From Oscillospiraceae bacterium (GTDB lineage: Bacteria > Bacillota > Clostridia > Oscillospirales > Ruminococcaceae): 64,000 bases of DNA. Below, piece after piece: positions 42,778 through 52,606 of this stretch. Within the stretch, counting starts at the first letter, position 1. Every line of letters begins with the position of its first letter. The position numbers and the translations under genes were made by a program. The stretch lies in contig JAGHIE010000014.1 in the NCBI GenBank assembly GCA_017887325.1, positions 1 to 64,000 of the forward strand, given 5' to 3'. The notes under the pieces were generated by a model. The model ran no database searches. It saw nothing but the letters and a program-made list of their open reading frames with translations, and was not told the DNA's origin.

Positions 42778-43590
42778 TTAAATAATTGTAGGAACAAAAA
42801 TATTTATTAAAACTATTAGCACTATACTTATAGCCATAATAATAGCAGAATACACATCTAATTTAGAATAATGTAACTCTCTCATTCTAGTTCTGCCTTG
42901 TCCACCTTGATAACATCTACATTCCATTGCCATAGCTAATTCTCCAGCACGCATAAAAGCTGAAACAAACAATGGTATTAATATTGGTATTAAAGCTTTT
43001 GCTCTTTGTATTAAATTACCACTCTCTAAATCAGCTCCTCTGGCTTTTTGTGCTGACATTATTTTATCTGTTTCTTCTATCAATGTAGGAATAAATCTCA
43101 AAGCAATAGTCATCATCATAGCCATTTCATGTGCAGGAAATTTTATTTTTTTAAGTGGGTTTAATAATCTTTCAATAGCATCTGTTAAAGCTATTGGAGA
43201 AGTTGTATATGTTAACATTGAAGTTCCCATTATTAAAAGAATAATTCTAACACTCATAAATATAGCTAAATTTAAACCTTCAACTGTTATTTTCAAGAAA
43301 CCTATTTCAAATAAAGTTTTTCCAGATATAAAAAACATATTTAACAATGAAGTAAATATTATAAGTGGTACTATAGGTTTAACCCCTTTAACTACTAACT
43401 TTAATGGTATTTTGCTCAAAAAAATTACTGCAAAAACAAATACTATTGCTACTGCAAATCCTATAAAGTTTTTTACAATGAACAACATTGTTATAAAAGC
43501 AATTGTAAGTAGAATTTTCATTCTTGGGTCTATTCTATGAATTACAGAATTACCTATAAAATATTGTCCTAATGTTATATCCCTTAACAA
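42778..43590 (-). CDS. ecfT: General ECF transporter T component
   Basis: A 270-aa membrane protein of the group II, shared-module EcfT type. Six helices start YFIGNSVIHRIDPRMKI. The two coupling motifs are AQKARGADLESG (about 183-194) and ECRCYQGGQGRTRMRELHY (about 226-244). It pairs with EcfA1/EcfA2 and works with several unlinked S components. Its genes are one base from ecfA2 and 18 bp from truA. Distinct from the B12 set at 3192-7032. Confidence 0.94.
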   Translation of the reverse strand: MLRDITLGQYFIGNSVIHRIDPRMKILLTIAFITMLFIVKNFIGFAVAIVFVFAVIFLSKIPLKLVVKGVKPIVPLIIFTSLLNMFFISGKTLFEIGFLKITVEGLNLAIFMSVRIILLIMGTSMLTYTTSPIALTDAIERLLNPLKKIKFPAHEMAMMMTIALRFIPTLIEETDKIMSAQKARGADLESGNLIQRAKALIPILIPLFVSAFMRAGELAMAMECRCYQGGQGRTRMRELHYSKLDVYSAIIMAISIVLIVLINIFVPTII

Positions 43591-43591
43591 T

Positions 43592-44455
43592 CTATTGTTC
43601 CTCCTTTTTTAAGTGCTTTAATAATAAATCAGTAGCATATTTTACAGTATAGATATTTTCGTTTGTAAAATATCCTTTTTCTGATAACTTATCAAATACT
43701 TTTGTAATTTGAGGTACTGATAGCCCCATTTTAGAAATACTATCAGATTGTTTAAAAATATTTTCTACTGTGTCATAAGCAAACAATTTAGATTCATTCA
43801 TAACCAATGCTTTATTTGCAAATTTTGCAATATCTTCCATGCTATGAGAAACTAACAAAATAGTGCTTCCAGTTCTTTTGTGATAATCCTTAATTTGAGA
43901 AAGTATTCTATCTCTACCTTTTGGATCTAATCCTGCTGTAGGCTCGTCCAATATCAAAACTTTAGGACGCATTGCAATAACACCAGCTATTGCCACTCTA
44001 CGTTTTTGTCCTCCTGATAATTCAAACGGACTTTTTTGCAATAAATCTCTGGATAGCCCTACAAACTCAATCGCTTGCTCTACTCTTTCATTAATTTCAT
44101 CTTGGGATAATCCCATATTTGTAGGACCAAAAGCAATATCTTTTGCCACAGTTTCTTCAAACAATTGGTATTCAGGATATTGGAATACTAATCCTACATT
44201 AAATCTAACTTGTCTTATATTCTTTTTATTTTCCCATATATCTTGTCCATCAATATAAATTTTGCCACTATCTGGTTTTAATAAACCATTTAAATGTTGT
44301 ATTAAAGTAGATTTACCAGAACCTGTATGGCCTATAACACCTACAAATTCTCCTTCTTCTATCTCTAAATTAACATCTTTTATAGCAGCTTTTTCAAATG
44401 GTGTGTCTTTACTATATATGTGTGTTAAATTTTCTACTTTTATCATTGCAGACAT
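43592..44455 (-). CDS. ecfA2: General ECF transporter ATPase EcfA2
   Basis: A 287-aa ABC ATPase. Walker A is GHTGSGKSTLIQHLNGLL, the Q-loop FQYPEYQLFE is typical of EcfA2 (YPEYQLF), signature LSGGQKRRV, Walker B VLILDEPTAGLDPKGR, H-loop VSHS. It sits directly between ecfA1 (30 bp) and ecfT (1 bp). Confidence 0.95.
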   Translation of the reverse strand: MSAMIKVENLTHIYSKDTPFEKAAIKDVNLEIEEGEFVGVIGHTGSGKSTLIQHLNGLLKPDSGKIYIDGQDIWENKKNIRQVRFNVGLVFQYPEYQLFEETVAKDIAFGPTNMGLSQDEINERVEQAIEFVGLSRDLLQKSPFELSGGQKRRVAIAGVIAMRPKVLILDEPTAGLDPKGRDRILSQIKDYHKRTGSTILLVSHSMEDIAKFANKALVMNESKLFAYDTVENIFKQSDSISKMGLSVPQITKVFDKLSEKGYFTNENIYTVKYATDLLLKHLKKEEQ

Positions 44456-44485
44456 AATAAAATAAACACCTTTCTATATTAAAAT

Positions 44486-45334
44486 CTAAGCATTTTGTAA
44501 TAATTTTTCTAATGCTTGGATACATTCTTCTTCTGTTATTATATCATCAGGTATATCTATACCTTCTTTTCTTAAATTGTAACAAAGTTCTGTAACTTGT
44601 GGTACATCAAGACCTATCTCTTTTAATTTTTCTACATGTGAAAATACTTCAGAAGGTTTTCCTTCCATTATTACTTCTCCATGGTCAACAACAATTATTC
44701 TATCAGCCTTTGCAGCTTCGTCCATATAGTGTGTAATCAAAGCTACTGTTGTAGAATATCTTGCATTTAAATCTATTATAGTGTCTAAAACTTCTTTTCT
44801 ACCTCTAGGGTCTAACATTGCTGTAGGTTCGTCTAAAACTATACACTCAGGACGCATAGCCAATATTCCTGCTATTGCAACTCTTTGCTTTTGCCCACCT
44901 GACAATTGATGTGGAGCATGGTCCTTAAATTGATACATTTCAACAGACTCTAATGCTTCTTTTACTCTTTTTCTTATTTCTTTAGGTTCTACACCTAAAT
45001 TTTCTAATGCAAAAGCAACATCTTCCTCAACTATTGTAGCAACTATTTGGTTATCTGGATTTTGGAAAACCATACCAACTTTTTTTCTTATATTAAAAAG
45101 TTGATTTGGTGTACATGTATCAATACCATCTACAAACACAGCTCCTTGAGTTGGCAATAATATAGCATTAAAATGTTTAGCTAATGTAGATTTACCAGAA
45201 CCATTATGCCCTAAAATTGCTACAAATTCACCTTTATTTATTTTTATGTTCATATCCTTTATTACAAGGACTTTTTGTTCATCTTCTTGTTCATATTCAA
45301 ATTTTAAATTTTTTGTTACTATTTGTTCAGTCAA
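44486..45334 (-). CDS. ecfA1: General ECF transporter ATPase EcfA1
   Basis: A 282-aa ABC ATPase. Walker A is [18 protein letters not shown], the Q-loop [19 protein letters not shown] is the EcfA1 form, signature LSGGQKQRV, Walker [17 protein letters not shown]-loop ITHYM. It opens the ecf cassette, 18 bp after the rRNA methyltransferase gene. Confidence 0.95.
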   Translation of the reverse strand: MTEQIVTKNLKFEYEQEDEQKVLVIKDMNIKINKGEFVAILGHNGSGKSTLAKHFNAILLPTQGAVFVDGIDTCTPNQLFNIRKKVGMVFQNPDNQIVATIVEEDVAFALENLGVEPKEIRKRVKEALESVEMYQFKDHAPHQLSGGQKQRVAIAGILAMRPECIVLDEPTAMLDPRGRKEVLDTIIDLNARYSTTVALITHYMDEAAKADRIIVVDHGEVIMEGKPSEVFSHVEKLKEIGLDVPQVTELCYNLRKEGIDIPDDIITEEECIQALEKLLQNA

Positions 45335-45352
45335 CTTAAATTCCTCCGAATT

Positions 45353-46219
45353 TTATTCATTTTCCCATAAAGCTGTTGAACCACATGGTAATACATAACC
45401 AGACTCCTCTACTGGTAATCCGATTTCGTCTGATGTAACTTTACCTTTATATTTTTTACCAACTGTAACACCTATTAAATATTCCATTACAGATGGAGAT
45501 AATCCAGTAGTATATGAATTCAAAGCAAAGAATAAAGGATTATCTGATAATACTCTGCTACATAAATCAACTAGTCCATATATGTGTTCTTCTAATTGCC
45601 ATACTTCACCTGAAGGACCTCTACCATATGAAGGTGGGTCCATAATAATAGCATCGTATTTATTGCCTCGTCTTATTTCTCTCATTACAAATTTCTCGCA
45701 ATCGTCAACAATCCATCTAATAGGCTTGTCTGTTAAATTTGAAGCTGCTGCATTTTCTCTTGCCCAAGCAACCATACCTTTAGATGCATCAACATGGCAC
45801 ACACTAGCTCCTGCTTTAGCACAAGCTAAAGTAGCTCCACCAGTATAAGCAAATAAATTTAAAACTTTTATAGGTCTATTTGCTTCTTTTATCTTTTTAT
45901 CAAAATAATCCCAGTTTACTGCTTGTTCAGGGAAAAGTCCTGTATGTTTAAATCCAGTTGGTCTAATTACAAATTTTAAATCTTTATAAGAGATAGTCCA
46001 ACTTTCTTTTATTTTTTTATGAAATTCCCATTCACCACCACCCTTTTTAGAGCGATGGTAATGACCGTCTGCTTTTCTCCACAATGGGTTTTGTCTTTCT
46101 GTATCCCATATTATTTGAGGGTCAGGTCTTATAAAGACCGTATTCCCCCATTTTTCTAATTTTTCACCATTTGATGTATCTATAATTTTATAGTCTTTCC
46201 AATCTTTTGCTGTTCTCAT
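45353..46219 (-). CDS. RlmI/RlmK-like SAM-dependent rRNA methyltransferase
   Basis: A 288-aa methyltransferase of the COG1092 group. Motif I is VLNLFAYTGGATLACAKAG (about 118-136) and motif IV is IIMDPPSYGRGP (about 191-202), typical of rRNA cytosine methyltransferases. The N-terminal part is a short beta region with the GHYHRSKKGGGEW loop in place of a full PUA domain. The likely target is 23S rRNA but is not proven by sequence. It lies between glmM (1-bp gap) and ecfA1. Confidence 0.85.
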   Translation of the reverse strand: MRTAKDWKDYKIIDTSNGEKLEKWGNTVFIRPDPQIIWDTERQNPLWRKADGHYHRSKKGGGEWEFHKKIKESWTISYKDLKFVIRPTGFKHTGLFPEQAVNWDYFDKKIKEANRPIKVLNLFAYTGGATLACAKAGASVCHVDASKGMVAWARENAAASNLTDKPIRWIVDDCEKFVMREIRRGNKYDAIIMDPPSYGRGPSGEVWQLEEHIYGLVDLCSRVLSDNPLFFALNSYTTGLSPSVMEYLIGVTVGKKYKGKVTSDEIGLPVEESGYVLPCGSTALWENE

Positions 46220-46220
46220 G

Positions 46221-47576
46221 TTAAATTTGTTCCAGCCTTTCTTCTATAACTTTACATATTTCTTCACAGTATTGTCCTATAAGTTTTTCATCTTTTCCTT
46301 CTAACATAACTCTAATTAATGGTTCTGTTCCAGATGCTCTTACTAAAACTCTACCGTTATCTCCCAAATCATCATTAATTTGTTTAATTTTTGCTTTTAT
46401 CTTATCGTCTGTTTTTAATAAATTCTTACCTGCTGTATCTGCTTTTATACCTTTTAAAACTTGTGGCATTTTTTGCATAATTGAAGCAAGTTCTGACATT
46501 TTTAAACCAGACTCTTTATATATTTTTAAAACTTGAATAGCTGTTAATTGTCCGTCACCTGTTTGTGCATGTTCTTTAAAGATAATGTGTCCTGATTGTT
46601 CTCCCCCAATTATATAACCAAATTTCAACATTTCTTCTAAAACATATCTGTCCCCTACACTAGTGCAAACTAAATTAATACCATTTTCTTTTGTAAAAGC
46701 ATGCATACCAAAATTTGACATAACTGTTGCTACTACTGTATCGTCAGCAAGTCTTTGACGGTCTTTTAAATATTTTGCAACGATTGCCATAATTTGGTCA
46801 CCATCAACAAGTTCTCCATTTTCATCTAAGAATAAACATCTGTCAGCATCTCCGTCAAATGCTATACCCAACTCACAACCATTAGAAAGCATATAGCTTT
46901 TTAAGCTTTCCATATGTGTTGAACCACATTTATAATTTATGTTTGTTCCTGTTGGAGAAGCATTTAAAAAGTATGGTGCAACATTTAAATTTGAAAATAG
47001 AATTTCTGCTGTTCTACTAGCAGCACCATTAGCACAGTCTATAGCTATATTAAGACCGCTTAAATCCCCTTTTATAGTTCTTACTAAATGGTCAATATAG
47101 TCTAAGTGAGCTGATGTTCTTGTATAAACTTTTCCTATATTTAATGGATCACATAATTTAATTTTTTCAGGACAATCTAAAATAAGTTCTTCAATTTCAT
47201 TTTCAACTTCATCAGATAATTTATAACCAGTGCTAGAAAACAATTTTATACCATTAAATTCTGCTGGATTGTGTGATGCTGAAATCATAACCCCTGCATC
47301 AGCATTATACTCATTTACAAGCCAAGCAACTGCTGGTGTTGGTAAAACACCTAGTAGCTCTGCATTACAACCAACAGAACAAATACCAGAAACCAAAGCA
47401 TTTTCTAACATGCTTCCTGATACCCTAGTATCTCTAGCAATAATTATTTTTGCTTTTTTCTTTTTGTGTTTTGTTAAAACAGTTGCTGCCGCTCTACCAA
47501 TTTGTGTAGCTAACTCAACTGTTAACTCTGTGTTTGCAATTCCCCTTGCTCCATCTGTTCCAAAAAGTCTACCCAT
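46221..47576 (-). CDS. glmM: Phosphoglucosamine mutase
   Basis: A 451-aa alpha-D-phosphohexomutase converting GlcN-6-P to GlcN-1-P for cell-wall precursors. The phosphoserine loop is MISASHNPAEFNG (about 98-110), the metal loop DGDADRCLF (about 240-248), the sugar loop GGEQSGHI and the phosphate loop RASGTEPLIRVM. In many Firmicutes glmM follows cdaA-cdaR; here it sits in the ruv block 52 bp after ruvB. Confidence 0.95.
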   Translation of the reverse strand: MGRLFGTDGARGIANTELTVELATQIGRAAATVLTKHKKKKAKIIIARDTRVSGSMLENALVSGICSVGCNAELLGVLPTPAVAWLVNEYNADAGVMISASHNPAEFNGIKLFSSTGYKLSDEVENEIEELILDCPEKIKLCDPLNIGKVYTRTSAHLDYIDHLVRTIKGDLSGLNIAIDCANGAASRTAEILFSNLNVAPYFLNASPTGTNINYKCGSTHMESLKSYMLSNGCELGIAFDGDADRCLFLDENGELVDGDQIMAIVAKYLKDRQRLADDTVVATVMSNFGMHAFTKENGINLVCTSVGDRYVLEEMLKFGYIIGGEQSGHIIFKEHAQTGDGQLTAIQVLKIYKESGLKMSELASIMQKMPQVLKGIKADTAGKNLLKTDDKIKAKIKQINDDLGDNGRVLVRASGTEPLIRVMLEGKDEKLIGQYCEEICKVIEERLEQI

Positions 47577-47628
47577 AAAAAATTCCTCCTAATACTTTTT
47601 CTGCTAAAAATTCATAAAATATACTTTT

Positions 47629-48666
47629 TTATAACATTTGTTGCCCCTCTTTTGCTATTCCAAGATGTTTATAAGCTAACGCTGTTACACATCTTCCTCT
47701 AGGTGTTCTTGTTAAGAATCCTAGTTGCATTAAATAAGGTTCACAAACATCTTCCAATGTTACAGCTTCCTCACCCATAGCTGCTGCTAATGTTTCCAGT
47801 CCAACAGGACCTCCATTATAATTTCTTATTATTGTTGTTAACATTCTTATATCATTAGTGTCTAATCCTAATTCATCTATTTCTAATCTTGTAAGTGCTG
47901 TATCAACTATTTTATCTGTTATTACCCCATTACCCAGCACTTGAGCAAAATCTCTAACTCTTTTTAAAAGTCTATTAGCAACCCTCGGTGTACCTCGTGA
48001 GCGTTTTGCTAGTTCTAAAGCTCCACTTTCTTCACAATCTATTCCCAATATAGTTGCACTTCTCATAATAATTTGAGCTAACTGCTCATGACTATACATT
48101 TCAAGTCTTAACAATACACCAAATCTATCTCTAAGTGGAGAAGTTAATTGTCCAGCTCTAGTTGTTGCCCCAACCAATGTAAATTTTGGTAAATCTATTC
48201 TTATAGACCTAGCTGCAGGACCTTTACCAATAATTATATCTAAAGCAAAGTCTTCCATAGCAGGATATAAAACTTCTTCTACTGAACGAGATAGTCTATG
48301 TATTTCGTCAATGAATAAAACATCATTAGGACTTAAATTTGTAAGTAAAGCTGCTAAATCTCCTGGTTTTTCAATAGCAGGTCCTGATGTTATTCTAATA
48401 TTAACATTCATTTCATTAGCAATTATATTTGATAATGTAGTTTTACCAAGTCCCGGAGGTCCATATAATAATACATGGTCTAAAGGTTCATCTCGTCTTT
48501 TCGCAGCTTCTATAAATACTGATAAGTTTTCTTTTGCTTTCTCTTGTCCTACATACTCATCTAAAGTTTTAGGTCTTAAAGAAAATTCTACATCAACATC
48601 TTCTGGTGTAAAATCTGGACTTATCATTCTATTTTCAAAATCAATTTCTTTTTGATTTTCGAACAT
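47629..48666 (-). CDS. ruvB: Holliday junction branch migration helicase RuvB
   Basis: A 345-aa AAA+ motor. [20 protein letters not shown] leads into Walker [17 protein letters not shown] (about 67-82), Walker [10 protein letters not shown], sensor 1 [18 protein letters not shown] and the C-terminal winged helix with TPRGR. It works with RuvA and RuvC in recombination. Order ruvC-ruvA-ruvB, 30 bp after ruvA. Confidence 0.96.
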   Translation of the reverse strand: MFENQKEIDFENRMISPDFTPEDVDVEFSLRPKTLDEYVGQEKAKENLSVFIEAAKRRDEPLDHVLLYGPPGLGKTTLSNIIANEMNVNIRITSGPAIEKPGDLAALLTNLSPNDVLFIDEIHRLSRSVEEVLYPAMEDFALDIIIGKGPAARSIRIDLPKFTLVGATTRAGQLTSPLRDRFGVLLRLEMYSHEQLAQIIMRSATILGIDCEESGALELAKRSRGTPRVANRLLKRVRDFAQVLGNGVITDKIVDTALTRLEIDELGLDTNDIRMLTTIIRNYNGGPVGLETLAAAMGEEAVTLEDVCEPYLMQLGFLTRTPRGRCVTALAYKHLGIAKEGQQML

Positions 48667-48696
48667 TTTTATCCTCCTTTCTTAATTTATATTCAT

Positions 48697-49302
48697 TTAT
48701 TTATTACTTGATAACTCTTTTAACGCCATTTTTATCATATCTTCTACAGACATATTTGAATCAAATTTTGTTACAACATTTGTAGCCTCTGATACAGAAT
48801 ATCCTAAAACTGCTAAAGCACTAATAGCTTCTGAAGAATTAGCAGAACTTGCTTTTGTAGTTTTTACAACATCATTTGTAATACCACTAGCAACTGCATC
48901 TTTAGATATCTTGTCTTTTAATTCTAATACTATTCTTTGTGCTCCTTTTGGTCCTATACCTGATGATTTAGTTAAAGTTTTATAATCACCTGAAGCTACT
49001 GCTAATGCAAATTGCTCTGGAGTATTATCTGATAAAATTGATAATGCAGCTTTAGGACCTATGCCATTTACTGTAATAAGCATTTTATAGCAACTTAGTT
49101 CTGATTGGTCAGAAAATCCATATAATTCCATTGCGTCTTCTCTAACATGTAAATGTGTATATAAAAATACATCTTTATTTAGTTCTGGCAATCTACTAAT
49201 TGTTGTAAGTGTAGTTTTTACTCCGTATCCTACTCCATTTACATCAACTACTATAAAATTAGGTTCTACAACTTGTAATTTTCCCTTTAAACTATATATC
49301 AT
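48697..49302 (-). CDS. ruvA: Holliday junction DNA-binding protein RuvA
   Basis: A 201-aa protein. Domain I is MIYSLKGKLQVVEPNFIVVDVNGVGYGV; two helix-hairpin-helix motifs follow (NGIGPKAALSIL and SGIGPKGAQRIVLELKDK). A flexible linker and a C-terminal three-helix domain that binds RuvB (AISALAVLGYSVSEA) complete it. Same operon as ruvC (10 bp upstream). Confidence 0.95.
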   Translation of the reverse strand: MIYSLKGKLQVVEPNFIVVDVNGVGYGVKTTLTTISRLPELNKDVFLYTHLHVREDAMELYGFSDQSELSCYKMLITVNGIGPKAALSILSDNTPEQFALAVASGDYKTLTKSSGIGPKGAQRIVLELKDKISKDAVASGITNDVVKTTKASSANSSEAISALAVLGYSVSEATNVVTKFDSNMSVEDMIKMALKELSSNK

Positions 49303-49312
49303 TTTATACTCC

Positions 49313-49819
49313 TTATCTATATTTATTTAAGTTTTTATAATTCATCAAAGACGGTGCAGTATGTGCATGACAAATAGCTATAGCTAAAGCATCTGCAACA
49401 TCGTCTGGTTTTGGACGCTTACTTAAATTTAAAAGTTTAGTTGTCATTTCTATAACTTGATTTTTTACTGCTTTTCCGTACCCTACTACTGATTGTTTTA
49501 CTTGTAGTGGTGTATACTCATAACATGGTATATTATTTTGTGAAGCTACTAATAATATTATTCCTCTTGCTTGAGCAACATCTATTGCAGTTTTTTGGTT
49601 AGTAGTAAAAAATAATTTTTCTATTGCAATAGCATCTGGCTTATATTGATTAACTATTTGTGTAAAGTCTTCATAAATTACTCTTAATCTATATGAAAAA
49701 TCAGTATTCGCTTGAGTTGTTATTGCACCATAATCAAGTGTTGTAAATCTAGAATTTTTATACTCAATCACACCCACACCGACAATTGCATATCCTGGGT
49801 CAATTCCTATTATTCTCAT
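49313..49819 (-). CDS. ruvC: Crossover junction endodeoxyribonuclease RuvC
   Basis: A 168-aa nuclease of RNase H fold. The four acidic residues are visible: RIIGIDPGYAIVGVG (Asp7), AIAIEKLFFTTNQKTA (Glu), and the C-terminal PDDVADALAIAICH pair. It resolves Holliday junctions. First gene of the ruvC-A-B-glmM block, with its own promoter at 49869-49897. Confidence 0.95.
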   Translation of the reverse strand: MRIIGIDPGYAIVGVGVIEYKNSRFTTLDYGAITTQANTDFSYRLRVIYEDFTQIVNQYKPDAIAIEKLFFTTNQKTAIDVAQARGIILLVASQNNIPCYEYTPLQVKQSVVGYGKAVKNQVIEMTTKLLNLSKRPKPDDVADALAIAICHAHTAPSLMNYKNLNKYR

Positions 49820-49868
49820 AATTTATTATACTTCCAATTTTAATTTTACATCGTGCATATACTTAGTT

Positions 49869-49897
49869 ATTATACCATAGTAAAAAATTAATATCAA
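49869..49897 (-). promoter_or_regulatory. Promoter of the ruvC-A-B-glmM-ecf block
   Basis: On the minus strand TTGATA (49892-49897) and TATAAT (49869-49874) are 17 bases apart. No LexA (SOS) box GAAC-N4-GTTC is visible near it. Confidence 0.65.
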
Positions 49898-50036
49898 TAA
49901 ATTGTCTTCTCTTATAGTATATATTTACCTACTTTTTTATGAATTACTTGTAAATTTATATTTTAATATTTTATTTATTTGTCGTTTTATGGTACAATAA
50001 TTTTAGTAACTATACTTTTATAAAGGTGGATATAAT

Positions 50037-50516
50037 ATGAATAAATTACAACCTAAAACTGTTGCAGAATCTAAAACTGAACAAGTGCAAATAGTTTTAA
50101 ATGCTGACATAAATGGATATGGTAGATTATTTGGTGGAAAATTAATGCAATGGATAGACATTATTGCAGGTGTTGTTGCTATGCGTCACTCAAATTGCAA
50201 TGTAACCACAGCTTTTATTGATAAATTACAATTTAAAGCACCTGCTCATGCTAACGATGTTGTTGTATTAGTTGGTAAAGTAACATATGTAGGTACAACT
50301 TCAATGGAAATAAGAGTTGATACTTTTGTTGAAGGTTTAGATGGTCATAAAAGAGCTATAAATCATGCTTATGTTGTTATGGTTGCATTAGATGAAAATG
50401 ATAAACCTACTCCAGTTCCACCACTTTTACTTCAAACAGAACAAGAAAGAGCTGAATGGGAAGCTGGACAAAGACGTTGTGACTTGAGAAAACAAAGAAG
50501 AGTTGACTTTTTCTAA
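50037..50516 (+). CDS. Acyl-CoA thioesterase, hotdog fold (YciA/BACH type)
   Basis: A 159-aa hotdog protein. The catalytic-type N-terminal strand-helix ADINGYGRLFGGKLMQWIDIIAGVVAMRHS carries the usual N-x-x-G-x-L-FGG motif and the Asp. DKLQFKAPAHANDVVVLVGKV and the ending TPTPVPPLLLQTEQERAEW are typical of acyl-CoA hydrolases. It cleaves fatty acyl-CoA in the cytoplasm. An AAAGGTGG site precedes the start. It is convergent with potD and ends at a shared terminator. Confidence 0.88.
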   Translation: MNKLQPKTVAESKTEQVQIVLNADINGYGRLFGGKLMQWIDIIAGVVAMRHSNCNVTTAFIDKLQFKAPAHANDVVVLVGKVTYVGTTSMEIRVDTFVEGLDGHKRAINHAYVVMVALDENDKPTPVPPLLLQTEQERAEWEAGQRRCDLRKQRRVDFF

Positions 50517-50526
50517 ATATAAAAAC

Positions 50527-50560
50527 AAAAAGAAGTGTGTAAATTACACACTTCTTTTTT
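50527..50560. terminator. Bidirectional terminator between the thioesterase and potD
   Basis: AAAAAGAAGTGTGTAA / TTACACACTTCTTTTT has a minimal loop and ends two bases before the potD stop codon. Confidence 0.85.
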
Positions 50561-50561
50561 A

Positions 50562-51746
50562 TTACATATTTTTCTTTCTTCTTCTTAGATAAATTATCAT
50601 AAAAAGACCAAGACCTAATATAACTGCTATTAAAAATATAAGTTCAAACACAGATGATTGGCCTGAAGCTAAAATATCCACCCATAACTCCTGAACATAT
50701 TGATTTGTTTCGTCAGGTAAGTTTATAAAAGTATCACATTTTTCCAATATTTTTTTATCAGGATATGAAATACCATCATTCTTTATTTCTTCATCTAAAT
50801 CATCATAAACATCTTGCATAGGAGTTGAGTATCCTAAATACTCAATATTAGCTTTTGCAATTTCTTCTTCTAGCATAAAGTTTATGAAAATTTCAGCTTC
50901 TTCTTTATGTCTAACACCTTTTGGAATTACCATAGCATCAACAAATCTATTAGTACCTTCCTCTGGTACAACAAAACCTAAATCTGGATTTTCTGATATC
51001 ATTGTCAAAGCATCACCAGCATAATATGGAGCTAATGCTGCTTCACCAGTTGACATTTTATCAAAAATTTCATCCATTACATATGCTTGTAAAACAGGTT
51101 TTTGTCTTTTTAGTTCTTCTGCTGCTTCATCTAATTGTTTTTTATCTGTTGAATTTTGAGAATATCCTAATTTTTTCAAGGCTATACCAAAAGCATCTTT
51201 AGAATTATTAAACATCAAAATCATATTAGTGTATTTTTCATCCCAAAGAGCTTCCCAACTTGTTGGTTTTTCATCAACCAATTTTTTATTATAAATTATA
51301 CCAACAGTACCCCATGTATATGGAACTGAATATTCATTAGTTGGGTCATATGATAAATTTTTAAAATTATCCATAACATTTTCAAAGTTAGGAATGTTAT
51401 CAAAATTTATTTTTTCCAACATATCCTCTTCAATCATTCTTGATACCATATAATCTGATGGAACTATTACATCATAATTTGCAGCACCACTTTTTAATTT
51501 TGCATACAATTCTTCATTAGTAGCATAAGTTGTATACTCAACATCAATATATGGATATTTCTTTTCAAATTCACTAATAACATCTAATGTTCCATCTTCA
51601 CCATTAGAAACATATTCTCCCCAGTTGTATACTCTTAAATTAACTTTTTCTTTAGCTTGTATATTCTCTGTAAAAGGAAATACAAAAAGTGCCATTAAAA
51701 ATGTTAAAACTAATGCTATTTTTTTCAACTTTTTCATTCCTTCCAT
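50562..51746 (-). CDS. potD: Polyamine ABC transporter binding protein PotD, C-terminally membrane-anchored
   Basis: A 394-aa extracellular binding protein of the PotD/PotF family. An N-terminal hydrophobic segment (about 7-30) has no lipobox cysteine. The binding domain has LRVYNWGEYVS, VPSDYMVSRMIEEDML, VPYTWGTVGIIYN and APYYAGDA. The last 30 residues are an added membrane helix with a YLRRRKKNM tail. Firmicutes PotD is normally a lipoprotein; here anchoring is by this C-terminal helix. Spermidine/putrescine is the usual ligand. The start may be 51746 or the inner ATG at 51737. Confidence 0.88.
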   Translation of the reverse strand: MEGMKKLKKIALVLTFLMALFVFPFTENIQAKEKVNLRVYNWGEYVSNGEDGTLDVISEFEKKYPYIDVEYTTYATNEELYAKLKSGAANYDVIVPSDYMVSRMIEEDMLEKINFDNIPNFENVMDNFKNLSYDPTNEYSVPYTWGTVGIIYNKKLVDEKPTSWEALWDEKYTNMILMFNNSKDAFGIALKKLGYSQNSTDKKQLDEAAEELKRQKPVLQAYVMDEIFDKMSTGEAALAPYYAGDALTMISENPDLGFVVPEEGTNRFVDAMVIPKGVRHKEEAEIFINFMLEEEIAKANIEYLGYSTPMQDVYDDLDEEIKNDGISYPDKKILEKCDTFINLPDETNQYVQELWVDILASGQSSVFELIFLIAVILGLGLFMIIYLRRRKKNM

Positions 51747-51754
51747 ATATTCAA

Positions 51755-52573
51755 TTATTTACTATTCTCTTTTGCATCTCTTGCTTGTTTAATATTCATA
51801 GCAACTAATATAATCAATATTGCAACAAACAATATAGTTGATAATGCATTAATTTGTGGATTAACTTTTTTACGAGTCATTGAATATATTGTTACAGGCA
51901 ATGTTTGTAATGTAGAACCATTTGTAAAATAAGTAATAATAAAATCATCTAATGAAAATGTAAAAGCCATTAAAAATCCTGTCATTATTCCTGGTAAGAT
52001 TTCAGGAACTATAACTTTAAAGAATGATTGTATAGGATTACATCCTAAATCTAAAGCAGCTTCATACAAATTATTATCCATTTGTCTTAGTTTTGGCAAT
52101 ACATTTAAAACTACATAAGGCACACAGAAAGTTATATGTGCTACTAAAACAGACCAAAATCCTAATTCTAGTATAGTTTCACCTTTACCAAAAACTTTAT
52201 TGACAACACTACATATAAAAACAAATAGTAACATCATTGAGATACCAGTTACTATTTCTGGATTTATAACTGGCATATAAGTAATGTTCATGTATAAACT
52301 TCTTGAACGCTTTTTCATAGAATGCATACCAATTGCTGCTATTGTTCCCAATATTGTAGCAAAAATTGCTGCCAATATCGCAATTTTTAATGTATTCCAT
52401 AAAGATGTCATTATTAATTCATTTCTAAAAAGTTCTTTATACCACTTAAATGTAAAACCTGTAAAATTTGCACGGCTCTTTGATTGGTTAAATGAAAACA
52501 CAATCAATACAAATATTGGTGCATATAAAAATAACATTACTAAAAAAACATATATCTTAGATATTCTTTTCAT
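51755..52573 (-). CDS. potC: Polyamine ABC transporter permease PotC
   Basis: A 272-aa permease with six membrane helices and the ABC coupling motif EAALDLGCNPIQSFFKVIVPEILPG (split at 20 in practice: EAALDLGCN, then KVIVPEILPG). It starts at 52573 (MKRISKIY), since the GTG at 52585 overlaps the AGAGGTG site. It forms the channel with PotB, 33 bp upstream, and is followed 8 bp later by potD. Confidence 0.93.
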   Translation of the reverse strand: MKRISKIYVFLVMLFLYAPIFVLIVFSFNQSKSRANFTGFTFKWYKELFRNELIMTSLWNTLKIAILAAIFATILGTIAAIGMHSMKKRSRSLYMNITYMPVINPEIVTGISMMLLFVFICSVVNKVFGKGETILELGFWSVLVAHITFCVPYVVLNVLPKLRQMDNNLYEAALDLGCNPIQSFFKVIVPEILPGIMTGFLMAFTFSLDDFIITYFTNGSTLQTLPVTIYSMTRKKVNPQINALSTILFVAILIILVAMNIKQARDAKENSK

Positions 52574-52606
52574 AACTGATATCACCTCTAATCTTTAATA
52601 TTATTT

